Source: Caulobacteraceae bacterium
Lineage (GTDB): Bacteria > Pseudomonadota > Alphaproteobacteria > Caulobacterales > Caulobacteraceae
Length of the DNA: 39,590 bases
Reading direction: 5' to 3'
Assembly: GCA_028290905.1 (NCBI GenBank)
Contig: JAQGIW010000054.1
Span: 1-39,590 of the forward strand
Part shown: in pieces, positions 1 through 6,601 of the stretch
Layout: the number at the start of each line of letters is the position of its first letter
Numbering within the stretch: position 1 is the stretch's first letter
Notes under the pieces: model-generated
The model's database searches: none
Told to the model about the DNA's origin: nothing
What the model saw: only the letters and a program-made list of their open reading frames with translations
Made by a program: the position numbers and the translations under genes

Positions 1-110
1 CCTGATGACTTTGGACGGAACAGAACCAAAGTCTGAATCAGGCTCTACATGTTTGATTCTAGAGCATGATTCAGATTTTAGGCGGTTCCGCCTAAAATCA
101 TCCTGCTCTA
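1..110. repeat. Double-hairpin intergenic repeat, element A
   Basis: Two palindromic units of about 50 bases stand in tandem. Unit 1 (1-47, its left end probably cut by the window edge) has an outer stem CCTGAT/ATCAGG and an inner stem ACTTTGG (8-14)/CCAAAGT (26-32). Unit 2 (60-110) begins TAGAGC, ends GCTCTA and has a perfect 12-bp inner stem (74-85 with 88-99) around a TT loop. A 12-base linker (48-59) ending TTGATTC joins them. The element at 5946-6060 has the same architecture and linker but different stem sequences. The stop codon of the MarR gene (108-110) lies in the terminal GCTCTA, so the element probably also ends that transcript. Confidence 0.85.
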
Positions 111-596
111 GCGGCCGCTGTCGCCCGGCCGACCCGTGGAGGGCTGCGACGGCGCGGCCAGCTGGATTTGCACGCGAGGGGGGTCCCCCCAATTTTTCAG
201 CAGGGCGGCCCGCAGCGACCTATAGTCCTTGCCGCCGATGCGCGCCTCCAACTGCCGCTCCAGCGCCTCGAGCGCATCGCGGGCGGCGTTGCGGAGCGAC
301 TCCGACGCCGGGCTGAAGTTCACGATTCGGGCGCGCCCATCGTCGGGGTCGTCCCGCACCACCACCAGGCCGCGATCATGCAGGTCGCGGAGCATCTGGC
401 TGATAGCTTGACGACTGACACCCAGGTTTTCCGCAAGGCGAATGGCCCGGTGTTCGCCAACCGCAATGTTGGCAAAGAGGAGCGATTGCGCCCGGGTCAC
501 CGTCTCCCAGCCGGCGTTCCGCAAAGCCTCTTGGAGGCCTTCGTCGAACCAATAGACCGCGGCCAACAGATTCATCATCATCAGCGGGTTGTTCAT
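108..596 (-). CDS. MarR-family transcriptional regulator
   Basis: A 162-residue winged-helix regulator if started at ATG 596. The middle carries the recognition-helix and wing pattern of MarR proteins (LGVSRQAISQMLRDLHDRGL, then a wing DDPDDGRA), preceded by helices typical of the dimer interface. An upstream in-frame ATG at 626 is an alternative; the open frame reaches 902, but the part before about 626 reads like non-coding sequence and overlaps a DUF3606 remnant on the other strand. No strong Shine-Dalgarno stands before either start. It ends inside repeat element A. The ligand is unknown, and no divergent intact target gene is present: the gene facing it is a pseudogene. Family call good, start uncertain. 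Confidence 0.8.
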   Translation of the reverse strand: MNNPLMMMNLLAAVYWFDEGLQEALRNAGWETVTRAQSLLFANIAVGEHRAIRLAENLGVSRQAISQMLRDLHDRGLVVVRDDPDDGRARIVNFSPASESLRNAARDALEALERQLEARIGGKDYRSLRAALLKNWGDPPRVQIQLAAPSQPSTGRPGDSGR

Positions 597-639
597 GATG
601 TCGTTCTGGCTGGCGAGGCAGGGCATTGCAAGTTGGCGG

Positions 640-806
640 TCCAAGCGCGGCTTCATCGACAAGGACCGGCTCGACCTCTCAGAACGACAGGCCATGGAAT
701 ACTGGACGAAACGCTGGGGGGCACTCGCGAACAGATCACGGCGGCCCATCGAAGAGCGGGCCGTATGATCAAGGACATCGCCGCGGAACTCGGCAAGAAA
801 CGCTGA
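640..806 (+). pseudogene. DUF3606 protein remnant, frameshifted
   Basis: Read in two frames this stretch gives the pattern of small DUF3606 proteins: SKRGFIDKDRLDLSERQAME, then YWTKRWG in one frame, and TREQITAAHRRAG...MIKDIAAELGKKR and a stop in the next. The frame change falls at a run of six G at 716-721 and corresponds to one missing base. The usual short N-terminal MADDK-like start is not recognisable; the in-frame ATG at 598 leads into unrelated residues. Either the gene is dead or the run of G was miscounted in sequencing. Family assignment is by motif memory. Confidence 0.6.
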
Positions 807-953
807 ACCCCTCACCGCGCCCGGCAATGTCCGGATCCTGGAGCCCTCACAACTTCCGCAAGTGGCGCCAAGCCGAACCATCGGAATTTGGAAACCAGCC
901 AAGTAATAGGGCAGGCGCGAGCTGTCAGCCGTGGCGATGTCCGGAGCCTCTGA

Positions 954-1229
954 TCAGCGGCCGCGCTCCATGGCCGCGCGCAACACCGCATTGATGCGAG
1001 CCTGCCACCCGGGCCCCTCGCCCTTGAAGTAATCGAGCACGTCGGGATCGAGACGCATTGTCTGAAGCCGTTTGCTTCCTGCCCGGCCGCGCGTCCTGGC
1101 AAGCCTGGCCACAGTGTTTGGGAACGCGGCGAGGACCTCGGCGGGCAGGCATTCCGGCCCCTTCGCCCGCCCGAAATCGTCCTCGGTCCAGTCCGGATTG
1201 TCCGGATCAGGGATGCGAGACGTAGGCAT
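954..1229 (-). CDS. brnA: BrnA-type antitoxin (DUF4415)
   Basis: A 91-residue protein starting at ATG 1229. It has an acidic N-terminal half (DPDNPDWTEDDFGRA) followed by the ribbon-helix-helix type region MRLDPDVLDYFKGEGPGWQA and a helix RINAVLRAAMERGR, the pattern of BrnA antitoxins, which dimerise, bind their promoter and neutralise the RNase BrnT. Its start overlaps the 3' end of the brnT remnant by 23 bases, the normal brnT-brnA arrangement. The toxin lacks its N-terminal half, so the antitoxin appears orphaned. It may persist as a regulator or as a counter to BrnT toxins elsewhere. Confidence 0.8.
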   Translation of the reverse strand: MPTSRIPDPDNPDWTEDDFGRAKGPECLPAEVLAAFPNTVARLARTRGRAGSKRLQTMRLDPDVLDYFKGEGPGWQARINAVLRAAMERGR

Positions 1230-1341
1230 CGAACTGCTCCTTGTGGGCGCGCCGCAGGCTGATGGCGCGTATGGCCGAGCCCCGCGCGGTGAAGGCGAGG
1301 CTGTGGGGAACGCCATCGAGGAGGCACTCTGATCGCGTGTC
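1207..1341 (-). pseudogene. BrnT toxin remnant (C-terminal part only)
   Basis: The last 44 residues match the BrnT C-terminus: a DTR start, the strand SLAFTARG, then AIRAISLRRAHKEQFDAY, corresponding to the conserved RG..IR.IS.R.A...E...Y segment of this RelE-fold ribonuclease. The N-terminal third, normally with an FD..K...N..KHG motif, is absent upstream: the frame stays open to about 1512 but its residues do not fit BrnT. The remnant lies directly before brnA with the usual overlap, so this is a decayed type II module rather than a chance match. Confidence 0.6.
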
Positions 1342-1497
1342 CACAAAATGTTGTAACAAAAAGGGTGTCGCTGCTGACTTGGCGGCAGTGAAGGGCGAGC
1401 TACGCGGGGTGATTTGGCAGACCCGCACGGACTGATGTCGATTTGTCCCCGCCTCGTTCGTCCTTAGGGTGAAGCGCCTTTGCATGAGGGGGCCCAG

Positions 1498-2334
1498 ATG
1501 GCGGCGACCCAAACCTTGACCTCAGCGCCCGCGCTGCTCGTGGGCGGCCGCGGGCTGGTCGAGTCGCCGCGCTGGCATGACGGGCGGCTGTGGATCGCCG
1601 ACTGGACCGCCGGCGAGATCCTCGCGTTCGCGTCCGACGGCGCCGCCGAGGTCAAGGCGCGTGCCCCAGCGCCGCCGCTCTCATTCGACTTCCTGCCCGA
1701 CGGCGCCATGATCGTCGTGTCCGCGCGCGAGGGCCGGCTGCTGCGCCAATCGCCCGGCGGCGGGCTTGACGCTTACGCCGAGCTCGCGCCGCTGGCCGAC
1801 GGCCTGTGGAACGAGATCGTCATCGACGGGCGGGGCGCCGCCTACGTGAACGGCGGCTGCCTGGCGCTGGTGACCGCCGACGGCCGGGCCCGGCGCCTGA
1901 CCGACGGCTTCGCCTTCCCGAACGGCATGGCGATAACCCCCGACAACCGCACCCTGATCGTCGCCGAGTCGCACGGCCGGCGGCTGACCGGCTTCGACAT
2001 CGCCGCCGACGGCGGGCTCGCCAATCGCCGCGTCTGGGCCGACCTCGGCGACGGCGTCCCGGACGGGATCTGCATCGATGCCGAGGGCTGCGTATGGTAT
2101 GCCGACGTGCCGAACCGCCGCTGCGTGCGCGTTCGCGAAGGCGGCGAGGTGGTTCGCACGGTCGCCCTCGACCGCGGCGCCTTCGCCTGCATGCTGGGCG
2201 GACCCGACCGGCGGACGCTCTACATCGCAGCCGCCCAGTGGTTCGGCATGGAGCGTATGGCCGAGATGGCCGGGACCGGCCAGGTCGTCAGCCTGGACGT
2301 CGACATTCCCGGGGCCGGCTGGCCCTACGCCTGA
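1498..2334 (+). CDS. SMP-30/gluconolactonase/LRE family hydrolase
   Basis: A 278-residue six-bladed beta-propeller of the SGL family, whose members hydrolyse sugar or other lactones using one divalent metal. Candidate metal ligands are in the expected order: E22 (VESPRW), N105 (LWNEI), N142 (FPNGMA) and D189 (PDGICID). Blade repeats such as DGRGAAYVNG, DNRTLIVAES and AEGCVWYADV are visible. ATG 1498 is chosen over ATG 1480 because GAGGGGG stands seven bases before it and the family motif begins soon after. There is no signal peptide, so it is probably cytoplasmic. A small cysteine hydrolase follows after 59 bases and may be co-transcribed. Substrate unknown. Confidence 0.85.
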   Translation: MAATQTLTSAPALLVGGRGLVESPRWHDGRLWIADWTAGEILAFASDGAAEVKARAPAPPLSFDFLPDGAMIVVSAREGRLLRQSPGGGLDAYAELAPLADGLWNEIVIDGRGAAYVNGGCLALVTADGRARRLTDGFAFPNGMAITPDNRTLIVAESHGRRLTGFDIAADGGLANRRVWADLGDGVPDGICIDAEGCVWYADVPNRRCVRVREGGEVVRTVALDRGAFACMLGGPDRRTLYIAAAQWFGMERMAEMAGTGQVVSLDVDIPGAGWPYA

Positions 2335-2393
2335 GCCCAAATTTCCGTCCGATCGGGCTTGCCCAAACAACGCGTCAAGGTCTTGAAGGCGGG

Positions 2394-2858
2394 ATGCGCC
2401 AAGCCCTGCTCGTGATCGATGTTCAGCCCAGCTTCTCACCGCCGGGATGGCTTGTTCGCGATCTCTCCGCCCTGGCGCCGACGATGCCCTCGGTCGCTAC
2501 CGTGGAGCGGCACAACGAAGGGGTGACGCCCTTCGAACGCCAATTGGGGTGGAAGCCCACCGTTTCGGACGACAGCCTGGTCCCGACTGACAAGGTGTTT
2601 GTAAAGCACGGCTATCTGCCGCCGGCAGACCTGATCCCACACCTTTGCGCCCTTCAGGTGGAGCGAGTGCTCGTCTGCGGCCTGCAGACCGACACTTGCG
2701 TGCTGGCGGCAGGCTTCATGCTGTTCGACGCTGGCCTGCATCCCTCGCTCCTATCCTGGCTAACCGTGGGGTCATCATTGGACCGGACCGGTGAACTCGG
2801 GGCGCGCCTCTGGCACCACCACTTCGGAACCGTCCTGACGGGGCCGCACGCGATCTGA
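2394..2858 (+). CDS. Isochorismatase-family cysteine hydrolase
   Basis: A 154-residue cytoplasmic hydrolase of the isochorismatase/nicotinamidase superfamily. The triad is visible: D9 (LVIDVQ), K71 (VFVKHGY) and C102 (QTDTCV). The start at ATG 2394 has AAGGCGGG just upstream. At this length it is a minimal one-domain member. It is a different subfamily from the RutB-like hydrolase at 18800-19486, having the QTDTCVLAAGF active-site signature rather than TTECCVDCT. It follows the SMP-30 gene in the same direction. Such proteins hydrolyse amides, ureido groups or vinyl ethers, and the substrate cannot be read from the sequence. Confidence 0.85.
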   Translation: MRQALLVIDVQPSFSPPGWLVRDLSALAPTMPSVATVERHNEGVTPFERQLGWKPTVSDDSLVPTDKVFVKHGYLPPADLIPHLCALQVERVLVCGLQTDTCVLAAGFMLFDAGLHPSLLSWLTVGSSLDRTGELGARLWHHHFGTVLTGPHAI

Positions 2859-3049
2859 CGGGGCGAAGACTTCCGTGGCCTGCTGACCCCCTAATGCCAA
2901 AGGCATTCTATGCCGCGCTCGCGACCGGGTATGAGGCTTTCAACCTCGCGCTCAAGACCCACACTGAAGCCAGCTAGCTGAGTTGGAGCGAAGCCCGTCA
3001 TGCCCTTGCGAGCCACCGCGGCCGCCGTCTCCATCGGGTCATCGGCCCG

Positions 3050-4051
3050 TCAGGCCACCTTGACCATCCGCTTGCCGATGTTCTCGCCGGCGAGGAGGCC
3101 GACGAGGGCGCCCGGCAGGCTCTCCAGGCCCTCCAGGACATCCTCGCGGACGCGCAGCTGTCCCGACTCCACCCACGACTTCAGGTCGGCCAGGGCCGCC
3201 TGCCGCTTGTCGTCGAAGTCCGAGACGATGAAGCCGGTCAGGACCAGCCGCTTGGTGACGATCAGCCCGGGCACGCCGCGGGGGCCGGCCCGGGGCGCGG
3301 CGCCGTCGTATTGCGAGACAGCGCCGCAGCAGGCGATGCGGCCGTGGTTCGCCATGTTGAACAGGCAGGCCTCGAAGATGTCGCCGCCCACATTGTCGAA
3401 ATAGACGTCGATGCCGTCCGGGCAGGCGGCGCGAAGGGCCCGGCGGGTGTCGCCGGCCTTGTAGTCGACGGCGGCGTCGAAGCCGAGTTCATCGGTCAGC
3501 AGGGCCCATTTGGCCGCGCCGCCGGCGATGCCGACCGTGCGGCACCCTTTGATTTTGGCGATCTGGCCGACGATCGAGCCCACCGCGCCGGCCGCCGCCG
3601 ACACCACCACCGTCTCGCCCGGGCGTGGCTTGCCGCACTCCAGAAGGCCGAAATAGGCGGTGAGGCCCGCGACGCCATAGACGCTGAGCAGATGGGTCAA
3701 TGGCTCCATCCGCGGCAGCTTCGCCAGGCGCCTGGCCGGCGCGACCGCCCAGGTCTGCCAGCCGGTGTCGGCGAACACCAGGTCGCCGGGCGCCAGGGCC
3801 GGAGACCGCGACTCCACGACCTCGGCCAGCGAGCCGCCCGCCATGACGTCGCCGGCAGTGAGGGCCGAACGGTAAGTCGCCCCCTGCATCCAGGCCCGGT
3901 TGGCCGCGTCGAGCGACACATAGAGGACCTTGAGCAGCACCTCGCCGTCGCCCGGGGTCGGGCGCGCGGCCACGGCGCTCTTGAAGTGCTCCGGCGCGAG
4001 CTTGCCCTGCGGGATCTCGGCCAGCACGATCTGGTGGTTGTCTTCGCTCAT
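3050..4051 (-). CDS. NADP-dependent oxidoreductase, CurA / MDR family
   Basis: A 333-residue zinc-free medium-chain reductase of the leukotriene B4 dehydrogenase / CurA type, which reduces C=C bonds of alpha,beta-unsaturated carbonyls with NADPH. The N-terminal GroES-like domain is followed by the nucleotide-binding motif AAAGAVGSIVGQIAKIKGCR and then VDYKAGD and YFDNVGG, hallmarks of this group. ATG 4051 was chosen because GGAG lies six bases before it; in-frame codons up to 4084 add residues unlike the family N-terminus. It is divergent from the gene at 4184 and has no co-directional partner close by. A role in detoxifying reactive enones is likely from the family, not shown here. Confidence 0.9.
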   Translation of the reverse strand: MSEDNHQIVLAEIPQGKLAPEHFKSAVAARPTPGDGEVLLKVLYVSLDAANRAWMQGATYRSALTAGDVMAGGSLAEVVESRSPALAPGDLVFADTGWQTWAVAPARRLAKLPRMEPLTHLLSVYGVAGLTAYFGLLECGKPRPGETVVVSAAAGAVGSIVGQIAKIKGCRTVGIAGGAAKWALLTDELGFDAAVDYKAGDTRRALRAACPDGIDVYFDNVGGDIFEACLFNMANHGRIACCGAVSQYDGAAPRAGPRGVPGLIVTKRLVLTGFIVSDFDDKRQAALADLKSWVESGQLRVREDVLEGLESLPGALVGLLAGENIGKRMVKVA

Positions 4052-4183
4052 CGGGCGCTCCATCCCGCGCGTGACACCGCGCACTTGTCCGCAGCCTAGC
4101 CCATTCGACCGCCGACGCTAGCCATCGCCCTGTCCGGCGCCGTATTCTCGAAGGGCGTACCGCGACCGAAGACGGAGACCGCC

Positions 4184-4645
4184 ATGGCAAGCGCCTGGAC
4201 CGAGAACGGCCCCATCAGCCTGCCCTCCCGCACCATCGCCTATGGGGCCGGACTGGCCGTGGTGCTGTTCGCCGTGCTGGGCGTCGCCGCCGGGTTCGAG
4301 GCCGCTTCCCGCAGGGGCATGGGGCCGGAACTCGACGCGGCCGCCGGAGCGGGGGCGAAGGATGACGCCCTGGTCGCCAAGCCGATCGTGGACCTGGCGC
4401 CGCCCGCCCCGGCGCCCGAGGCGGCCAAGGACAACGCCGACGAAACGGACGCCGATGCGGCCAAGGCCGACGCCCTCGCCGCCCAGACCGCGGCGGCCCA
4501 GGCGATCCAGGCCAAGCCCGCCAGCGCCGCCGGAAATATCGACGAGGTGCTCACCTCGCCGACGGAGAAGCCCCCGGCGACGCCCGCGAAGGGCGCGGAC
4601 GAAGCCCCGCCCGGGTCGCCGGTGAAGAGCGACGTGCCCTTCTAG
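4184..4645 (+). CDS. Membrane-anchored Ala/Pro-rich hypothetical protein
   Basis: A 153-residue protein with one hydrophobic segment at about residues 18-38 (TIAYGAGLAVVLFAVLGVAA) followed by a long low-complexity tail rich in Ala, Pro, Asp and Lys. No folded domain or catalytic motif is visible. The topology suggests a single membrane anchor with a disordered extension; which side the tail faces cannot be told, though the basic ASRRG after the helix may favour the cytoplasm. A GGAGA ribosome site precedes ATG 4184. Antisense frames through this stretch are also open because of codon bias, but the hydrophobic segment and ribosome site support this frame. Confidence 0.7.
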   Translation: MASAWTENGPISLPSRTIAYGAGLAVVLFAVLGVAAGFEAASRRGMGPELDAAAGAGAKDDALVAKPIVDLAPPAPAPEAAKDNADETDADAAKADALAAQTAAAQAIQAKPASAAGNIDEVLTSPTEKPPATPAKGADEAPPGSPVKSDVPF

Positions 4646-4760
4646 ACGCCGGGCCCATAAACGCCCCGTAGGATTACGAGGAGGGCGACCCCATCTTAGG
4701 CGCAGTCGCGGCTCTCTGGGAGGGCGCACCCAGAGGCTGTGAAGGCCGAAAGGTTGGCTC

Positions 4761-5597
4761 ATGGACAATCAAGCGCTTACCCGCACGGGCATCGATCCCG
4801 TCGGCGACTTGGCCTGGGGCGCCCACATCTGCCTGTTCTACGAAACGCCGGAGGATCTGATCGAGACCCATGCGGCGTATTTCCGCGCCGGCCTCGCCAA
4901 CAACGAATTCTGCCTCTGGGTCCTGTCGGATCCGCTCTCCCGTGACGAGGCCATCGAAGGATTGAGGCCCTTGATTCCGGAGTTCGACCGTCACCTTGCG
5001 GCGGGAAACATCGAACTCGTTCCCGGCTACAAGTGGTATCTGCGGGGCGGGGAGGTCGACCCGCAGCGTATCACCGGCGGCTGGACCGCCAAGCTGGACG
5101 ACGCCCTTGCCCGGGGCTTCACGGGCATGCGGGGGAGCGGCAACGCCTTCTGGCTCGAAACCAATCTATGGGATGATTTCAAGGAGTATGAAGCCGAGCT
5201 CAACGGCTACCTCGAGGGCAAGAAGATGGTCGTGCTGTGCACCTATCCCCTCTATGCGACGCGCTCGGTCGACGTGCTCGACGTGGCGCACGCTCATCAC
5301 TTCGCGATCGCCCGGCGGCAAGGGCGCTGGGAGGTTCTCAAGGCGCGGGAGCTGCGGGAGATGAACCCGCCCACAAGCGCCGTCGACGCCTTGTCGAGCG
5401 CGTTTCGCGGTCAGGAGCACCTGACCCCGCGCGAACGGGTGATACTGGCCCAGATCGTCAAGGGAGCCTCGAGCAAGGAGAGCGCCCGCTACCTCGGAAT
5501 CAGCCCTCGCACGGTCGAGTTTCATCGCGCGAACATCATGCAGAAGTTGGGCGCTCGCAACATCGCGGTCCTCGTCAGGAAAATTCTTTCAGAATAG
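4761..5597 (+). CDS. MEDS-domain sensor with LuxR-type HTH
   Basis: A 278-residue one-component regulator. Residues from about 15 to 190 form a MEDS sensory domain (methanogen/methylotroph DcmR sensory domain): it opens GAHICLFYETPEDLIE, has the conserved EFCLWVLSDPLS, and ends with KKMVVLCTYPLYA. Residues from about 215 form a LuxR/GerE helix-turn-helix (LTPRERVILAQIVKGASSKE then LGISPRTVEFHRANIMQKLG). Related domains sense small molecules, dichloromethane in DcmR; the ligand here is unknown. There is no partner kinase or target gene next to it. The weakly spaced GAAAGG before ATG 4761 is the likely ribosome site. Confidence 0.88.
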   Translation: MDNQALTRTGIDPVGDLAWGAHICLFYETPEDLIETHAAYFRAGLANNEFCLWVLSDPLSRDEAIEGLRPLIPEFDRHLAAGNIELVPGYKWYLRGGEVDPQRITGGWTAKLDDALARGFTGMRGSGNAFWLETNLWDDFKEYEAELNGYLEGKKMVVLCTYPLYATRSVDVLDVAHAHHFAIARRQGRWEVLKARELREMNPPTSAVDALSSAFRGQEHLTPRERVILAQIVKGASSKESARYLGISPRTVEFHRANIMQKLGARNIAVLVRKILSE

Positions 5598-5623
5598 CTT
5601 ATGTGTTCCCGACTCTCTATGGG

Positions 5624-5923
5624 TCATTCCTGCCATTGCATCCCGTCCCCAGGTCGATCGAAATGATCGAGCGCTGTTCTAAGTAAAATTATCGCCCCTA
5701 AGCGTATCTTGCGCTCTTCATTACTGAGATCGTCAAATAAACCTTCTCCAATAGATATCAAACTGGCTATGATATGCTCGCGATCGATGTGCGCCATGAC
5801 TTCAATGAGCGCCAATTCATACGAGTGAATTCGCTGAAACACTTCATCCATGCGGCAATGTAGCGCATGGACCTTCCGATCATCACCCTCGGGCGAGTAC
5901 GAGGGTGGACGGCTGGGTGGCAC
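5624..5923 (-). CDS. Hypothetical protein in AT-richer DNA
   Basis: Up to 99 residues from a GTG at 5923, or 75 residues from ATG 5851. The C-terminal part has a helical, leucine-rich look (ELALIEVMAHIDREHIIAS, then RKIRLGAIILLRTALDHFDR) but matches no family I recognise. The DNA from about 5600 to 5880 is clearly poorer in GC than its neighbours, which suggests acquisition or a gene under different codon pressure. The start is uncertain because neither candidate has a good ribosome site. Repeat element B lies just upstream of it. It could be spurious, although the amino acid composition looks protein-like. Confidence 0.5.
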   Translation of the reverse strand: MPPSRPPSYSPEGDDRKVHALHCRMDEVFQRIHSYELALIEVMAHIDREHIIASLISIGEGLFDDLSNEERKIRLGAIILLRTALDHFDRPGDGMQWQE

Positions 5924-5945
5924 CTCGTAAAATAACGAGGTCGGC

Positions 5946-6060
5946 TAGAGCAGGATGGCATTAGTCGGAACCGACTAATGCCTGAATCCTGCTCTACACT
6001 CTTGATTCTAGAGCAAACTATCCACGTTCACATGACTCCATGTGAACGTGGTTTGCTCTA
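5946..6060. repeat. Double-hairpin intergenic repeat, element B
   Basis: Two units of 51-52 bases, each opening TAGAGC and closing GCTCTA. Unit 1 (5946-5996) has an outer stem TAGAGCAGGAT/ATCCTGCTCTA and a perfect 10-bp inner stem CATTAGTCGG/CCGACTAATG around AA. Unit 2 (6009-6060) has an outer stem TAGAGCAAA/TTTGCTCTA and a 13-bp inner stem (6022-6034 with 6039-6051). The 12-base linker 5997-6008 ends TTGATTC, as in element A. It lies downstream of the response regulator, which ends at 6112 on the minus strand, so it may act as a terminator. Stem sequences differ from element A while length and ends are kept. Confidence 0.88.
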
Positions 6061-6111
6061 GCGCCCGGAGCGCGTTCGTCGCGAAAGGCGCGGATAAGTC
6101 GCCCGTTCGCG

Positions 6112-6528
6112 CTACCCAGGCCGATTGAGGGCGAACATGTGGTTCGGGAACCTGGAGACCGGCCGCCCCGCGCGCAGTTCGGAGATAGCTCGAAGCGCGG
6201 CGGGAACGTCGTCCGCCGAATAGGGCTTGGGAAGGCAGGCCACGGCCCCCGTCGCCGCGAGGTTGTCGAGTTCACGGCTGTGGGCAGTCGCCATCAGCAC
6301 GGCCGTGTCATATTGGCGAAAGAGTTCCCTCGCCACCACGCGACCGTCGCCGGGGGAGAGCCTCACGTCCACCACCGCGAACGACGGCCTGGTCGCTTCC
6401 CCCATCTTCAGGGCCTCCGCCTCCGACGCCGCCACACCGCAGACGTCGCAGCCAGCGTCTGAAAGAACGCCCTCCAGATCCATCGCGATGAAGGGATCGT
6501 CTTCGACGATAAGCACTCGAAACTTCAC
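6112..6528 (-). CDS. Single-domain response regulator
   Basis: A 138-residue CheY-like receiver with no output domain. Key residues are D10 and D11 (IVEDDPF, metal binding), D54 (VVDVRLS, phosphoacceptor), T81 (MATAHS) and K101 (LPKPYS). Start is a GTG at 6528, chosen because AAGGGA stands eight bases before it and the KFRVLIVEDD strand begins at once. Such lone receivers, common in Caulobacterales, act in phosphorelays or by protein contact. No histidine kinase is nearby. Repeat element B follows the gene. Confidence 0.9.
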   Translation of the reverse strand: MKFRVLIVEDDPFIAMDLEGVLSDAGCDVCGVAASEAEALKMGEATRPSFAVVDVRLSPGDGRVVARELFRQYDTAVLMATAHSRELDNLAATGAVACLPKPYSADDVPAALRAISELRAGRPVSRFPNHMFALNRPG

Positions 6529-6601
6529 TACGCATCCCTTACGCGTTGGGCTACTTCGACCCATAGCGGAAAACTACCCCCCGTCCACTCCTGATCACTG
6601 T

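Noticed and set aside
2894-2977. 27-codon ORF beginning MPKAFYAAL in the intergenic stretch
   Set aside because: It has no ribosome site and no recognisable partner. It may be a gene fragment, but nothing supports translation.
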